Shown: positions 4,948 through 12,314 of the stretch, in pieces | Position numbering within the stretch: the first letter of the stretch is position 1 | How the letters are laid out: the number at the start of each line of letters is the position of its first letter | Source of the DNA: an uncultured Verrucomicrobiales bacterium | GTDB taxonomy: Bacteria; Verrucomicrobiota; Verrucomicrobiae; Limisphaerales; CANJSG01 | Length of the DNA: 12,402 nt | Assembly (NCBI GenBank): GCA_946480965.1 | Contig: CAMLMI010000117.1 | Location: forward strand, 1 to 12,402 | Direction of reading: 5' to 3' | Notes under the pieces: model-generated | Seen by the model: only the letters and a program-made list of their open reading frames with translations | What the model was told of the DNA's origin: nothing | Database searches by the model: none | Program-made: the position numbers and the translations under genes

Positions 4948-5979
4948 ATGCGAATCCTCCCCAAGCTGCTGGCCCTCGCGCTGTCGCCGCTCGTCGCGCT
5001 CTCCGTCCTGGCCCACGGCCCCGGCGGCGAGATGGCCGACGCCGCCAACCACTTCCTCGCCGCGCTCAAGCCCGAGCAGAAGACCAAGGCCCAGCTCGCC
5101 TTCACGGACGACGAGCGGCAGAACTGGAACTTCGTGCCCAAGGACCGGAAGGGGCTTCCGCTGAAGGAAATGTCCGTCACCCAGCGCAACCTGTTGAACG
5201 CGCTCCTCCTCACCGGCCTCAGCGCCAAGGGCTCCGCCAAGGCCAGCACCATCATGAGCCTGGAGGAGATCCTCGCCGAGCTGGAGGGGCCGAACCGCAC
5301 CTTCCCGCGCGATCCCGAGTTGTATTACCTGACCGTCTTCGGCACGCCCGGCGAGACGAACACTTGGGCCTGGCGTTTCGAAGGCCATCATCTCTCGGTC
5401 AACTTCACCGTTGTCGAAGGCCACGACGTCTTCGGCGGCCCGTCGTTCCTCGGCTCCAATCCGGCCGAGGTGAAACAAGGACCGCGCAAAGGCCTGCGCG
5501 CCTTGGCCGCCGAGGAGGATCTCGGTCGCCAGCTCGTCCTCGCCCTGACCGACGAACAGCGCAAGACCGCGATCTTCAACGAAAAGGCCCCGGCCGACAT
5601 CATCACCGGCAGCCAGCGCCAGGCCAAGGCGCTCGACCCCGTGGGCATCGCCTACAAGGACCTGACCGAAAACCAGCAGGCCATGCTCCGCGCCCTCGTC
5701 TCCGAATACGCCGGCAGGCTCCGCCCCGAGATGACCCGCGAAGACATCGGCCGCATCATGAAGGCGGGCCTGGACAACGTGCTCTTCGCCTGGGCCGGCC
5801 CGACCGAGCCGGGCAAGGGCCATTACTACCGCGTGCAGGGGAAAACCTTCCTGATCGAATACGACAACACCCAGAACAACGCGAACCACGTCCACGCCGT
5901 CTGGCGCGACCTGGAGAACGACTTCGGCGGCGACGCCCTGCGCCGCCACTACGAGCAGACGCCGCATCCCGAGAAATGA
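4948..5979 (+). CDS. Secreted DUF3500 family protein
   Basis: This 343-aa protein has an N-terminal signal peptide (MRILPKLLALALSPLVALSV followed by LAHG), so it is exported to the periplasm or cell surface. The body matches the pattern of DUF3500 (Pfam PF12006): WAWRFEGHHLSVNFT (140-153), FGGPSFLGSNPA (162-173) and a C-terminal NNANHVHAVWRDLENDFGGD (310-329) followed by LRRHY. The paired His-rich motifs GHHLS and NHVHAVWRD suggest a metal or substrate site, but the family's activity is unknown to me. I chose the ATG at 4948 because it puts the charged n-region directly before the hydrophobic stretch; a GTG at 4927 would add seven residues. It is divergent from ymdB and followed by two hairpin-forming repeats with no obvious T-tract terminator. 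Confidence 0.88.
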   Translation: MRILPKLLALALSPLVALSVLAHGPGGEMADAANHFLAALKPEQKTKAQLAFTDDERQNWNFVPKDRKGLPLKEMSVTQRNLLNALLLTGLSAKGSAKASTIMSLEEILAELEGPNRTFPRDPELYYLTVFGTPGETNTWAWRFEGHHLSVNFTVVEGHDVFGGPSFLGSNPAEVKQGPRKGLRALAAEEDLGRQLVLALTDEQRKTAIFNEKAPADIITGSQRQAKALDPVGIAYKDLTENQQAMLRALVSEYAGRLRPEMTREDIGRIMKAGLDNVLFAWAGPTEPGKGHYYRVQGKTFLIEYDNTQNNANHVHAVWRDLENDFGGDALRRHYEQTPHPEK

Positions 5980-5986
5980 TCCCGCA

Positions 5987-6008
5987 GCTGCGAGCGGGAG
6001 TTCGCAGC
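5987..6008 (+). repeat. Small inverted repeat just after the DUF3500 gene
   Basis: GCTGCGA and TCGCAGC (5987-5993/6002-6008) form a 7-bp stem with an 8-nt loop, starting 8 nt after the stop codon. No T-run follows, so it is not a standard intrinsic terminator. It may be a REP-like unit or an mRNA 3'-end stabiliser. Confidence 0.5.
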
Positions 6009-6075
6009 CATTCGATCTCCGCCAGATGAAGTTCCTCAGAGCCACGAACAAGACCGATCAGTAAAACGCCCGATT

Positions 6076-6137
6076 CCCCTCACCCGGCCTGCGGCCACCC
6101 TCTCCCCATCCGATGGGGAGAGGGCCGGGGTGAGGGG
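6076..6137. repeat. 62-bp palindromic repeat, intergenic copy of the xseA element
   Basis: Outer arms CCCCTCACCC/GGGTGAGGGG (6076-6085/6128-6137) are identical to those of the copy in xseA. Inner arms CCCTCTCCCCATC and its complement (6098-6110/6112-6124) differ from that copy by one compensating base pair (GTC/GAC there, ATC/GAT here). The kept symmetry despite sequence change points to selection on, or copying as, a hairpin. It lies between the DUF3500 gene and the rRNA methyltransferase gene. Confidence 0.85.
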
Positions 6138-6196
6138 CTTTCGTCGAACCATTCAGCTCCTGCTCACCCTTTCTTTAGATTCCTTCACGCATTGAA

Positions 6197-7348
6197 ATGA
6201 CCGGTCCTGATTCCCACCCCCCGCTCCACTCCGGCTCCCGCGTCCAGCTCACCGTCTCCGACATCGCCTTCGGCGGCGACGGCGTGGGGCGCTTGGACGG
6301 CATGGCGATCTTCGTCCCCTACGTCGCTCTGGGCGAGACGGTCGAGGTCGAGCTGACCGAGCTGAAGAAGAACTTCGGCCGGGCCAAGCTGGTCCGCATC
6401 GTCCAGCCCTCGCCCGCCCGCGTCGATCCCGTCTGCGGCTACTTCGGCCGTTGCGGCGGCTGCCAATACCAGCACATCGCCTACGCCGCGCAGCTCCCGA
6501 TGAAGCGCAAGCAGATCGCCGATCTCATGCAGCGCATCGGCGGTTTCGACGGCACGCTCGTCCGCGAGGTCGTCCCCTGCCCGTCGCCCTACGGCTACCG
6601 CAACCGCATCATGGTCCGCTCCCAATGGAGCAAGGAGCTGAACCGCATGGTCGTCGGCTTCCTCGAAGGCGAGACCAACCTCGCGGTGGACATCGCGCAA
6701 TGCCCCATCACCGAGCCCGCGTTGAACGCCGAGCTCCAGCGCCTCCGCGAGAACCCGCCGCCCAAGAGCGGCATGAAGGCCGTCCTGCGCATCCCGCCCG
6801 AAGGCTGGGAACTGCCGAACGATTCGTTTTTCCAGAACAACTTCCAGCTCCTGCCCGGCCTGGTGGAAACGGTCCGGAACCATTTCGTCGAGAGCGGCAA
6901 CCGCTTCTTGATCGACGCCTACTGCGGCGTCGGTTTCTTCAGCGTGGAAATGGGCGACCTGTGCGACGAGTTCGCCGGAGTGGAGATCGACGCCCGTGCC
7001 ATCCAGGCCGCCCGCAAGAACGCCGCCGCGCGCGGCTTGAAAAATGGCGACTACCACAGCGGCCCGGCCGAAGTGCTCTTGCCGCAGCTCGTGTCGCGGT
7101 ATTCCCCGGAGAAGACCACCGTCATTCTCGACCCGCCCCGCGTCGGCTGCGCGCCCTCGGCCATCGACCTGCTCCGCAGCACCCGTCCGTCCCAGATCAT
7201 CTACGTCTCGTGCCATCCAGCAACGCTGGCTCGCGACCTCAAGCTCCTCTGCTCCGAAGGCGCCTTCCGCCTCCACGGCATCACCCCGCTGGACATGTTC
7301 CCGCACACCCAGCACGTGGAATGCGTGGCCGACGTGCGCCGCGCCTGA
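6197..7348 (+). CDS. rlmD: 23S rRNA (uracil-C5)-methyltransferase, RlmD/RlmCD type
   Basis: This 383-aa enzyme methylates C5 of a uracil in 23S rRNA using S-adenosylmethionine. Domains in order: an N-terminal TRAM RNA-binding domain (about 12-70), an iron-sulfur cluster motif C80-x5-C86-GG-C89 with a fourth cysteine at C169, and a Rossmann methyltransferase domain. Conserved sites are FFQNN (211-215), SAM motif DAYCGVGFFS (240-249), LDPPRVGC (311-318), catalytic cysteine C339 in YVSCHPATLARDL, and general base E375 in HTQHVECVADV. These are the full set for the TrmA/RlmCD family, so it should be active. Which uridine it modifies (U1939-like, U747-like or both) cannot be told from sequence. 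The ATG at 6197 is the first of the frame and directly precedes the TRAM domain. It stands alone, with repeats on both sides. Confidence 0.93.
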   Translation: MTGPDSHPPLHSGSRVQLTVSDIAFGGDGVGRLDGMAIFVPYVALGETVEVELTELKKNFGRAKLVRIVQPSPARVDPVCGYFGRCGGCQYQHIAYAAQLPMKRKQIADLMQRIGGFDGTLVREVVPCPSPYGYRNRIMVRSQWSKELNRMVVGFLEGETNLAVDIAQCPITEPALNAELQRLRENPPPKSGMKAVLRIPPEGWELPNDSFFQNNFQLLPGLVETVRNHFVESGNRFLIDAYCGVGFFSVEMGDLCDEFAGVEIDARAIQAARKNAAARGLKNGDYHSGPAEVLLPQLVSRYSPEKTTVILDPPRVGCAPSAIDLLRSTRPSQIIYVSCHPATLARDLKLLCSEGAFRLHGITPLDMFPHTQHVECVADVRRA

Positions 7349-7359
7349 CCTGGATTCCC

Positions 7360-7438
7360 CGGTCTTAATCTCAATCTTGCTCTCCCTCTCAATCTCCGTC
7401 CGTCGCAGCGATTGAGATCACAAATGAGATTAAGACCG
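7360..7438. repeat. Nested AT-rich inverted repeat between rlmD and the ABC operon
   Basis: A perfect 14-bp outer inverted repeat CGGTCTTAATCTCA/TGAGATTAAGACCG (7360-7373/7425-7438) encloses an inner one TCTCAATC/GATTGAGA (7387-7394/7410-7417). CTCAATCT-type octamers recur directly inside. The whole could fold as one long stem starting 11 nt after the rlmD stop. There is no T-tract, so termination is possible but not shown. Composition is far more AT-rich than the neighbouring genes. Confidence 0.75.
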
Positions 7439-7521
7439 AGGACCCACTCGGAACCACACCGTTTACCCGGGCCGACTCCGGTTTGCCTATTCTCCGCCCC
7501 TGCCCTATCTCTCACGCCGTC

Positions 7522-8202
7522 ATGGCGACGGAACCGATTGTCCAGATCCACGGGCTCTCCAAAATCTACCGGCAAGGGGACATCAACGTCACCGCCCTGG
7601 ACGACATCGATCTGGCCATCCAGCCGGGCGAGTTCGTCGTGCTGATGGGCCCTTCCGGTTCGGGCAAGTCCACCCTGCTCCACATCATCGCCGGCATCGA
7701 CCGCGCCACGCGCGGCTCCGTCCTCGTGCAGGGCATCAACGTGGCCAACCTCAACGAATCCGAGCTGGCCGAGTGGCGGAACCAGAACGTCGGCTTCGTC
7801 TTCCAGAGCTTCAACCTCATCCCCGTGCTGACCGCGCTGGAGAACGTCGAGCTGCCCTTGCTCCTCACGAACCTCTCGCGCAAGGAACGCCGCCAACAGG
7901 CGATGACCGCGCTGGAACTCGTCGGTCTCGGCGACCGCGGCCATCATCGGCCCGACCAGATGTCCGGCGGCCAACAGCAGCGCGTCGCCATCGCCCGCGC
8001 CCTCGTGACCGATCCCGCGCTGATCGTGGCCGACGAACCGACCGGCAACCTCGACGCCAAGTCCGCCGCCGATGCCTTGGGCATCCTCCAATCCCTGAGC
8101 CGCAGCGCGGGCAAGACGATCGTCATGGTCACGCACGATCCCAAGGCGGCAGAGTTCGGGACACGAAGCCTCCATCTGGAGAAGGGACAGATCGTCGCAT
8201 GA
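7522..8202 (+). CDS. ABC transporter ATP-binding protein, MacB/LolD type
   Basis: This 226-aa nucleotide-binding subunit powers an FtsX-type exporter or lipoprotein-release complex at the inner membrane. It has Walker A GPSGSGKS (43-50), Q-loop Q95 ([11 protein letters not shown]), signature MSGGQQQR (147-154), Walker B LIVADEPT (167-174), D-loop NLD and H-loop H205 (VTHDP). [20 protein letters not shown] is the usual LolD/MacB-subfamily sequence. I start it at the ATG at 7522 ([12 protein letters not shown]); an upstream in-frame TTG at 7483 adds residues with no homology to the fold. Its stop overlaps the start of permease 1 (ATGA, 8199-8202), so the two are translationally coupled. The substrate is unknown: members of this group move lipoproteins, macrolides, peptides or act in cell-envelope maintenance. 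Confidence 0.95.
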   Translation: MATEPIVQIHGLSKIYRQGDINVTALDDIDLAIQPGEFVVLMGPSGSGKSTLLHIIAGIDRATRGSVLVQGINVANLNESELAEWRNQNVGFVFQSFNLIPVLTALENVELPLLLTNLSRKERRQQAMTALELVGLGDRGHHRPDQMSGGQQQRVAIARALVTDPALIVADEPTGNLDAKSAADALGILQSLSRSAGKTIVMVTHDPKAAEFGTRSLHLEKGQIVA

Positions 8203-9344
8203 CGACCGCTTCCTTCATCCTGAAGAACGCCCTGCGCAACCGTCGCCGCGCCCTGTTGACCATCGTCAGCGTCGCCGTGAGCTGCGGGTTGCTGGTCACG
8301 CTGCTGACGCTGATGCGCGAGCTGACCATTCCGCCCGAGTCGGAAGCCGCTTCGCTGCGCATCATCGTCCGCAACAAGGTCTCGCTCGCCCAGCCGCTCC
8401 CGGCCAAGCAGCTCCCGATCATCGACAAGATCCCCGGCGTCGTGACCGTGTCGCCCTTCAGCTTCTTCGGCGGAAACTTCCGCGAGGAGACCGTCACCAG
8501 CTTCGCCCAGTTCGCGGTCGATCCGCTGCGGTTCACCGGCATCATCGTCGAGGGCAAGATCGTGGAGGGCAGCTACGAAGAATTCGCCAAGGACCGAAAC
8601 TCCTGCCTGGTGGGGGCCGACACGATGAAGCGCTACGGGCTGAAGATCGGCGACAAGATGCGCTTCACCGGCACGTTCTATCCCGTCGATCTCGATCTCC
8701 GCGTGGCCGGCGTCTATCAGGGCACGGTCGATGACCGGAACGTCTTCTTCCACCACAAGCTGCTCGACGAGCTGATGGGCGATCCCGGCACAGTCGGCAC
8801 CTGGTATCTCCGCGCCGCTTCGGCCGAAGTGGTGAACGACGTCATCGCCCAGGTGAACAAAGCCTTCGAGAACAGTTCGGCCGAGGTCCGCGCCGAGACC
8901 GAACGCGCCTTCCAGATGGGCTTCGTCAGCATGTGGGGCAATGTGAAGGTGCTCATCGGCTCCATCAGCACCGTGGTGGTCTTCACGCTCGTGCTTGTCG
9001 CGGTCAGCACCATGAGCATGGCCATCCGCGAACGTTTCCGCGAACTGGCGGTGCTGAAGGCGCTCGGCTTCAAGCGGCGCGAGATCTTCGCCTTCATCCT
9101 GGCGGAGAGCTTCGGTCTGGCCACCGCCGGGGCGTTGCTTGGCATCGGCGGAGCATGGGCGTTCTGGACCTTCATCGACCTCCAGACCTTGACCAACGGC
9201 TTCCTCGTCTATTTCGAGGTGACGCCGCGCATCATGGCCACCGGAGGCATCGTCGCGGCGCTGCTGGGCATCCTCGCGGCCATCGGCCCGTCCTTGGCCG
9301 TGGCGCGCATGAGCGTGGTGGAAGGACTGAAAACCTTGGACTGA
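8199..9344 (+). CDS. FtsX-like ABC transporter permease 1 (MacB_PCD type)
   Basis: This 381-aa inner-membrane subunit has the four-helix MacB/LolC/FtsX layout. A basic N-terminus ([11 protein letters not shown]) and TM1 (about 18-38) are followed by a large periplasmic domain (about 40-245), then TM2 (about 251-275), the coupling segment [20 protein letters not shown] (277-296), TM3 (about 299-325) and TM4 (about 345-368), ending in [10 protein letters not shown]. The ATG at 8199 overlaps the ATPase stop, and the frame is open upstream only as a shadow of the ATPase gene. It should pair with permease 2 (11151-12314) as a heterodimer using the ATPase above. The gene between 9348 and 10646 begins 3 nt after its stop, so transcription clearly continues. 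Confidence 0.93.
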   Translation: MTTASFILKNALRNRRRALLTIVSVAVSCGLLVTLLTLMRELTIPPESEAASLRIIVRNKVSLAQPLPAKQLPIIDKIPGVVTVSPFSFFGGNFREETVTSFAQFAVDPLRFTGIIVEGKIVEGSYEEFAKDRNSCLVGADTMKRYGLKIGDKMRFTGTFYPVDLDLRVAGVYQGTVDDRNVFFHHKLLDELMGDPGTVGTWYLRAASAEVVNDVIAQVNKAFENSSAEVRAETERAFQMGFVSMWGNVKVLIGSISTVVVFTLVLVAVSTMSMAIRERFRELAVLKALGFKRREIFAFILAESFGLATAGALLGIGGAWAFWTFIDLQTLTNGFLVYFEVTPRIMATGGIVAALLGILAAIGPSLAVARMSVVEGLKTLD

Positions 9345-9347
9345 ACC

Positions 9348-10646
9348 ATGAGAATGATTGCAGCCAACTTCTGTGTGGCTAACCCGCCCCTGACCCCTCG
9401 GAGGAGGGGAGAAGGCAGGATGTCGTTCGACTGCCGGACGCACGTCTCCAGTTCCCCTCCTCGGAGGGGCCAGGGGTGGGTCCGTCGCTGCCTCCTGATC
9501 GCCACCTTCTTCGTCACCACCATCACCCAAGCCGCCCCCGCCGACCTCGGCTCCGCGCTGGAGAAGATCCGCGCCGAGCACAAGCTCCCCGCCTTGGCCG
9601 CCGCCGTCGTGCGCGGCACGAATGTCGTCTCCCTCGGAGCCGTCGGCGTGCGCAAGCTGGGCAGCCCGGAGAAGGTCACGGTGGAAGACAAATTCCACAT
9701 CGGTTCCTGCACCAAGTCCATGACCGCGACGCTCGCCGCGTTGTTGGTCGAGGACGGCTCCATCGCCTGGACCAACACGCTCGGCGATCTCCTGCCCGAC
9801 CTCGCGGCAAAGATGAACGCGCAGTATCGCGCCATGCCGTTGGAGCTGCTGCTCGCCTATCGCGCGTGCGTGCCCGGCAGCCTCGATGCCGACGGCCTCT
9901 GGAGCCGGCTCTGGATGCGCGCGACCAAACCGCCGCAGGACCAACGCGCCTACCTGGCCACCGAACTGACCGTTGGCAGCCCCGCCTCCGCGCCGGGAAC
10001 CAAGTATCAGTATTCCAACGCCGGCTTCTCCCTGGTCGGCCATCTGCTGGAAGTCCGCGCCAATCAACCTTGGGAAGAGCTGCTGCACCGGCGACTCTTC
10101 GTGCCGCTCGGCTTGAGCAGTGCCGGCTTCGGCGCCCCGGCGTCGCCCTATCGCACCGCCGTCGAGCTGGCCGCCTTGTCCGCCGCCGAAAAAAACGCCG
10201 CCGTCACCCAGCCTTGGGGCCATGCGCCCGGCAAAAAGGCGGGCGAAGACACGCCGGTTCCGCCCGGCTACCGCGCGGACAATCCCGCCGCCATCGGTCC
10301 CGGCGGCACCGTCCATTGCACCATCGGCGATCTCGCCCGTTACGCCGCATTCCATCTCCAAGGCGCGCGCGGCCAAGGCCAACTGTTGAAGCCCGAGACC
10401 TTCCGCAAGCTCCACACCGCGCTCGCGGGCCAGGACTACGCGATGGGCTGGGTGGTGACGGAACGTTCCTGGGGCGGCGGCAAGGTGCTCACCCACACGG
10501 GCTCGAACACCATGTTCTTTACCGTGATCTGGATCGCGCCGGAGAAGGACTTCGCCGTGGTCGTCGCGACCAACCTCGGCGGCGACCGAGCGGAGAAGGG
10601 AGCCGACGCGGCGGCTTGGCAGCTGATCCAGCAGACGCTGCGCTAG
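9348..10646 (+). CDS. Secreted serine beta-lactamase-family (class C / PBP-like) hydrolase
   Basis: This protein (432 aa from the first ATG) is of the Pfam Beta-lactamase (PF00144) type, a group that includes class C beta-lactamases, D,D-peptidases and esterases. Serine motif SCTK (120-123) gives S120 and K123, the YSN motif is at 222-224 and the HTG triad motif at 383-385, so the catalytic set is complete. The loop that often reads HTSG is LLAYRACVPG here. RRCLLIATFFVTTITQA (46-62) looks like a signal peptide, but it is preceded by 45 residues largely encoded by a palindromic repeat (9383-9480). Other in-frame ATGs are at 9354 and 9420, so the start is uncertain. It is placed between two permeases of one exporter and starts 3 nt after permease 1. 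Antibiotic resistance should not be inferred; most family members are hydrolases of unknown substrate. Confidence 0.88.
   Translation: MRMIAANFCVANPPLTPRRRGEGRMSFDCRTHVSSSPPRRGQGWVRRCLLIATFFVTTITQAAPADLGSALEKIRAEHKLPALAAAVVRGTNVVSLGAVGVRKLGSPEKVTVEDKFHIGSCTKSMTATLAALLVEDGSIAWTNTLGDLLPDLAAKMNAQYRAMPLELLLAYRACVPGSLDADGLWSRLWMRATKPPQDQRAYLATELTVGSPASAPGTKYQYSNAGFSLVGHLLEVRANQPWEELLHRRLFVPLGLSSAGFGAPASPYRTAVELAALSAAEKNAAVTQPWGHAPGKKAGEDTPVPPGYRADNPAAIGPGGTVHCTIGDLARYAAFHLQGARGQGQLLKPETFRKLHTALAGQDYAMGWVVTERSWGGGKVLTHTGSNTMFFTVIWIAPEKDFAVVVATNLGGDRAEKGADAAAWQLIQQTLR
9383..9480. repeat. 28-bp-arm inverted repeat inside the start of the beta-lactamase-family gene
   Basis: Arms 9383-9410 and 9453-9480 are inverted copies matching at 25 of 28 positions. 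Each carries a CCCCTCC/GGAGGGG core (CCTCGGAGGAGGGGA on the left, TCCCCTCCTCGGAGG on the right). It is a different sequence family from the CCCTCTCCCC repeats at 3854 and 6076 but the same design. It is translated as PPLTPRRRGEG ... SSPPRRGQGW, joined in frame to a signal peptide. Confidence 0.8.
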
Positions 10647-10647
10647 G

Positions 10648-10683
10648 CCAAAGTCCAAAGTCCCGAGTCCGAGGTTCAAAGTC
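10648..10683. repeat. GTCCAAA-type tandem repeat, left of the four-helix-bundle gene
   Basis: Degenerate 7-8-bp units such as AAAGTCC, GAGTCC and CAAAGTC fill the space right after the upstream stop codon. A related array in the opposite orientation lies at 11117-11150, on the other side of the small gene. Shared words are GTCCAAAGTCC and GAGTCCGA. Confidence 0.65.
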
Positions 10684-10717
10684 GGTGCAGCCAGGAAACC
10701 ACGAAACCAAACACGTC

Positions 10718-11116
10718 ATGGCCAAGATCGAACGCTTCGAGGACATCACAAGCTGGCAAAAGGCTCGCGAGCTGACGAATTACCTCTACGAATTTTCCAA
10801 CACCGGGGCGTTCGCCCGGGACTTCGGCCTGCGCGACCAGATCCGCCGCGCCTCGGTCTCGATCATGTCGAACATCGCCGAAGGTTTTGAGCGCGGCGGC
10901 GACAAGGAGTTCATCCAGTTTCTCTCCATCGCCAAAGGCTCGGCTGGCGAAGTGCGTTCGCAGCTCTACGTGGCCAAGGACCAAGGATACCTCACCGAGG
11001 AGCAGTTCCGTCTCTGCCATGCTGCTTCCAACGAAATCAGTCGGCTCTTGGCAGGTTTCATGGACTACCTGCGGAACTCCGAGCTCAAAGGCAGCAAACT
11101 CCGCGACCGCTCCTGA
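10718..11116 (+). CDS. Four-helix-bundle protein (23S rRNA intervening-sequence S23 family)
   Basis: This 132-aa helical protein is of the TIGR02436/PF05635 family, first named from ORFs in intervening sequences of 23S rRNA genes and now known as scattered single genes in many genomes. Diagnostic stretches are FEDITSWQKARELTNYLYEF (7-26), FGLRDQIRRASVSIMSNIAE (36-55) followed by GFERGG, then FLSIAKGSAGEVRSQLYVA (about 68-86). The structure is a pentameric or bundle-forming helical protein; cellular function is not established, and relatives include the Avd accessory of diversity-generating retroelements. No retroelement reverse transcriptase is nearby. I start at ATG 10718 because FEDITSWQKA begins the family domain close behind it. 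It sits between two genes of an exporter operon and is bracketed by GTCCAAA-type arrays (10648-10683, 11117-11150), as an inserted cassette would be. Confidence 0.9.
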   Translation: MAKIERFEDITSWQKARELTNYLYEFSNTGAFARDFGLRDQIRRASVSIMSNIAEGFERGGDKEFIQFLSIAKGSAGEVRSQLYVAKDQGYLTEEQFRLCHAASNEISRLLAGFMDYLRNSELKGSKLRDRS

Positions 11117-11150
11117 CCTTGGACTTTGGACCCCGGACTTCGGACTCAAA
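11117..11150. repeat. GTCCAAA-type tandem repeat, right of the four-helix-bundle gene (inverted)
   Basis: Units GGACTTTGG, ACCCCGGACTT and CGGACTC run from the stop of the four-helix-bundle gene exactly to the ATG of permease 2 at 11151. It is the inverted relative of 10648-10683. It leaves no ordinary ribosome-binding site before permease 2. Confidence 0.65.
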
Positions 11151-12314
11151 ATGGCCCTCCCCCTGAAATACAACCTCCGCAACGTCGTCGTTCGTTGGAA
11201 GACTACGGGCTTCACCGTGCTCGGCATCGCGGCCGTCGTCGCGGTCTTCGTGCTGCTCCAGTCGTTGGCCCGGGGCATCGAGGCCAGCAGCGCGAACACC
11301 GGCGATCCGCGCAACGTCCTCGTCGTCCGCAAGGGCTCGCAGGCCGAGTCCGGCAGCCTCGTCTCGCGGGAGAATTTCCAGACCATCCGCTACTTCGAGG
11401 AGATCGCCCGCAACGATGCCGGAGAACCGCTCATCTCCGCCGAGGTCGTCCTCATCATCAGCGTCCCCCGCATCGGCACCACCAACGAGGCCAACACCCT
11501 CATCCGCGGCATCACGCCGCGCGGCATGGAGCTGCGGCCGCAGGTCACGCTGGTCGAAGGCCGTTGGTTCCGTCCCGGCCAGCGCGAGATCACCGTTTCC
11601 CGCAGCTTGGCCGGACGCTTCGCCGGACTGGAGATCGGCGGCACGGTCAAGGCCGGCCCTGACCGCCTGACCGTTGTCGGCCACTTCGACGGCCAGCGCA
11701 GCGCCTACGATTCCGAAGCCTGGATGGATGCGGACGAAGCCCGCTCCATCTTCGACCGCGACATGTATTCCAGCTTCCTCATCCGGCCGAAGGACGCGGC
11801 GGCGGCCACGAACCTCATCGCCCGGGTGGAGGCCGACAAACGCCTCGCCCTGCGCGCCGAGCCCGAGACCGCCTACTACGCCAAGCAGACGATGACCGCC
11901 ATGCCGATCAAGATCCTCGCAGGCATCCTCGGCACCGCGATGTCGGTCGGCGCGGTCTTCGCGGCGATGAACACGATGTATGCGAGCGTGGCCGCGCGGA
12001 CGCGCGAGATCGGCACCTTGCGCGTGCTGGGCTATTCGCGCCGCGCCATCGTGGCGAGCTTCCTGATCGAAGGCGCGCTGCTCGCGGCCATCGGCGGCGT
12101 GATCGGCTGCGGACTCGCCTTCTTCATGCACGGCAAGACCACCGGCACGCTGGACTTCCAGTCCTTCGCGGAAACGGTCTTCGCCTTCCGCATCACACCC
12201 GACCTGGTGCTAACGGGCATCGCCTTCTCCGTCGTGATCGGCCTGGCCGGAAGTTTCCTGCCCGCGCTGCGCGCGGCGCGCCTGCCGGTGATCTCGGCGT
12301 TGAAGTCTCTGTAA
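11151..12314 (+). CDS. FtsX-like ABC transporter permease 2
   Basis: This 387-aa inner-membrane permease has the same layout as permease 1 but is divergent in sequence. Basic N-terminus YNLRNVVVRWKTTG and TM1 (about 20-40) lead into a periplasmic domain (about 42-250), TM2 (about 256-280), coupling segment ARTREIGTLRVLGYSRRAI (282-300), TM3 (about 302-327) and TM4 (about 351-374), ending VISALKSL. EIGTLRVLG is the family hallmark at the ATPase interface. ATG 11151 was chosen because YNLRN begins the family homology directly after it. It probably forms the second half of a heterodimeric channel with permease 1, despite being separated from it by two genes. No HlyD-type membrane-fusion partner is visible before the window ends, and no terminator is seen after the stop. 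Confidence 0.92.
   Translation: MALPLKYNLRNVVVRWKTTGFTVLGIAAVVAVFVLLQSLARGIEASSANTGDPRNVLVVRKGSQAESGSLVSRENFQTIRYFEEIARNDAGEPLISAEVVLIISVPRIGTTNEANTLIRGITPRGMELRPQVTLVEGRWFRPGQREITVSRSLAGRFAGLEIGGTVKAGPDRLTVVGHFDGQRSAYDSEAWMDADEARSIFDRDMYSSFLIRPKDAAAATNLIARVEADKRLALRAEPETAYYAKQTMTAMPIKILAGILGTAMSVGAVFAAMNTMYASVAARTREIGTLRVLGYSRRAIVASFLIEGALLAAIGGVIGCGLAFFMHGKTTGTLDFQSFAETVFAFRITPDLVLTGIAFSVVIGLAGSFLPALRAARLPVISALKSL

Noticed and set aside
4681..6051. Minus-strand open frame of 456 codons opposite the DUF3500 gene
   Set aside because: The opposite strand carries a signal peptide and DUF3500 motifs; this frame is a GC-skew shadow.
6185..7315. Minus-strand open frame opposite rlmD
   Set aside because: rlmD has the complete catalytic and Fe-S motif set on the plus strand.
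7360..7438. Integron attC site or intrinsic terminator
   Set aside because: No integrase-core GTTRRRY boxes and no T-tract after the stem, so I report it only as an inverted repeat.
7944..10679. Very long minus-strand open frame (911 codons) opposite permease 1 and the beta-lactamase-family gene
   Set aside because: It is the shadow of high-GC codon use on the plus strand. It is rich in His, Gly, Ala, Arg and Gln without domain motifs, and the plus-strand genes have clear families.
10718..11116. Avd accessory protein of a diversity-generating retroelement
   Set aside because: No reverse transcriptase, template repeat or variable repeat is present; the sequence fits the S23/IVP family better.
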